Shown here piece by piece: positions 44,684 to 45,217 of a stretch of 45,217 nt of DNA. Source of the stretch: Nostoc sp. NMS9 (GTDB taxonomy: Bacteria > Cyanobacteriota > Cyanobacteriia > Cyanobacteriales > Nostocaceae); contig NZ_JABXKL010000039.1 in NCBI RefSeq assembly GCF_017114995.1, forward strand, positions 254,203-299,419, written 5' to 3'. Position 1 is the stretch's first letter, and every line of letters starts with the position of its first letter. The translations under genes and the position numbers were made by a program. The notes under the pieces were generated by a model that was given only the letters and a program-made list of their open reading frames with translations, made no database searches and had not been told where the DNA came from.

Positions 44684-45217
44684 TTAAAGGATAATGTCGC
44701 TTGCTACTAGTTGTGGCGCTCCTGCAAGCCGAATTTCAAACTCAGCCGACAGATCCCCATCAGTGCTACCTTGGAGAATACCTCCTGAATAACGGATTTG
44801 ACCGATTGCAGAGAATGCGCGACTCCTGATGAAAGTGAAGGCTTGGTTGCCCTCTTTAATGGAGTTGGCGTCGATGGTAGATAAATCGATTTGATCGCCT
44901 GCAAAGATACCATTTCCAACAAAATCAGCGATCGCATCCCGTAACAAACCAGGCTGACTCTCGGAAACAAAGTTGAAATCGAAAACATCGTTACCCGATC
45001 CTCCAGTGAGAATATCAGTTCCACCAATACCAGTGAGGATACCACCGTTACCAAAATCACCGCTAATCGTATCATTGCCAGATCCGCCAACCAGGCTATC
45101 GTTGCCAAATCCCCCTACAAGGCTATCGTCGCCAGATCCACCGTCAATCTTATCGTTACTTAGGGACTTGCAAGAAAATAAGATCCCAATCAAACTGGAG
45201 TAATCGTGATATCCCAT
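44684..45217 (-). CDS. RTX calcium-binding protein (RTX3), cut by the window edge
   Basis: 177 residues visible. The window edge falls exactly on an ATG, but that could be internal, so the 5' end is uncertain. RTX nonapeptides (GGSGDDSLV, GGFGNDSLV, GGSGNDTIS) are followed by a serralysin-type C-terminal domain ([50 protein letters not shown]) closely similar to RTX1. The first 25 residues (YHDYSSLIGILFSCKSL) do not look like the RTX1 N-terminus, hinting at a chimeric or different leader. Confidence 0.85.
   Translation of the reverse strand: MGYHDYSSLIGILFSCKSLSNDKIDGGSGDDSLVGGFGNDSLVGGSGNDTISGDFGNGGILTGIGGTDILTGGSGNDVFDFNFVSESQPGLLRDAIADFVGNGIFAGDQIDLSTIDANSIKEGNQAFTFIRSRAFSAIGQIRYSGGILQGSTDGDLSAEFEIRLAGAPQLVASDIIL

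Overview
The window is chromosomal DNA of a filamentous, Nostoc/Anabaena-type cyanobacterium. Signs of this are psbB-psbT, ycf54, an S1 protein of cyanobacterial type, very frequent GCGATCGC (HIP1) octamers, heptanucleotide tandem repeats, dispersed G-rich filler repeats, a giant Ser/Thr-His hybrid kinase, Uma2 genes and RTX repeat proteins. Assignments rest on motif recognition alone; no database search was run.

Layout. (1) 1-5383: a 21-bp tandem repeat, then two co-oriented ATPase genes (one a membrane protein with a GVAx tetrapeptide array, one with a vMAP-type helix-turn-helix). Divergent from them are a membrane-anchored orphan and a PD-(D/E)XK-like protein. (2) 5400-8221: part of a peptide ABC transporter. 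(3) 8910-13736: a small conserved gene, psbB, psbT, ribosomal protein S1 with a decapeptide acidic tail, and a HAD phosphatase. (4) 14216-18547: a GAF-GGDEF cyclase, a MITE, a two-gene SLOG/SLATT (TRPM-like sensor plus membrane effector) operon, and an AI-2E family permease. (5) 18668-25810: mostly housekeeping genes (Nudix, lipoprotein, folD, crtE, a PAP2-like protein, a periplasmic protein, ycf54, a SnoaL-like protein, pdxJ), separated by repeats that in several places supply false N-termini or real C-termini. (6) 26025-34028: two consecutive sensor kinases. (7) 34083-36418: a GNAT remnant, two Uma2 genes and a hicB-hicA pair whose toxin has an in-frame stop. (8) 36496-39523: an EACC1-caspase operon in which the caspase frame continues, after one TAG codon, into a membrane-spanning periplasmic-binding module. 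(9) 39799-45217: ilvD, then a tandem array of RTX genes in which pieces of the ilvD 5' region have been copied along with the RTX units.

The most interesting material is the EACC1/caspase/receptor locus with its single stop codon, the SLOG-SLATT pair, and the RTX/ilvD duplication array. The first two match architectures predicted for nucleotide- or ligand-triggered conflict and cell-death systems. The receptor fused to a caspase suggests a route from an outside ligand to an inside protease.
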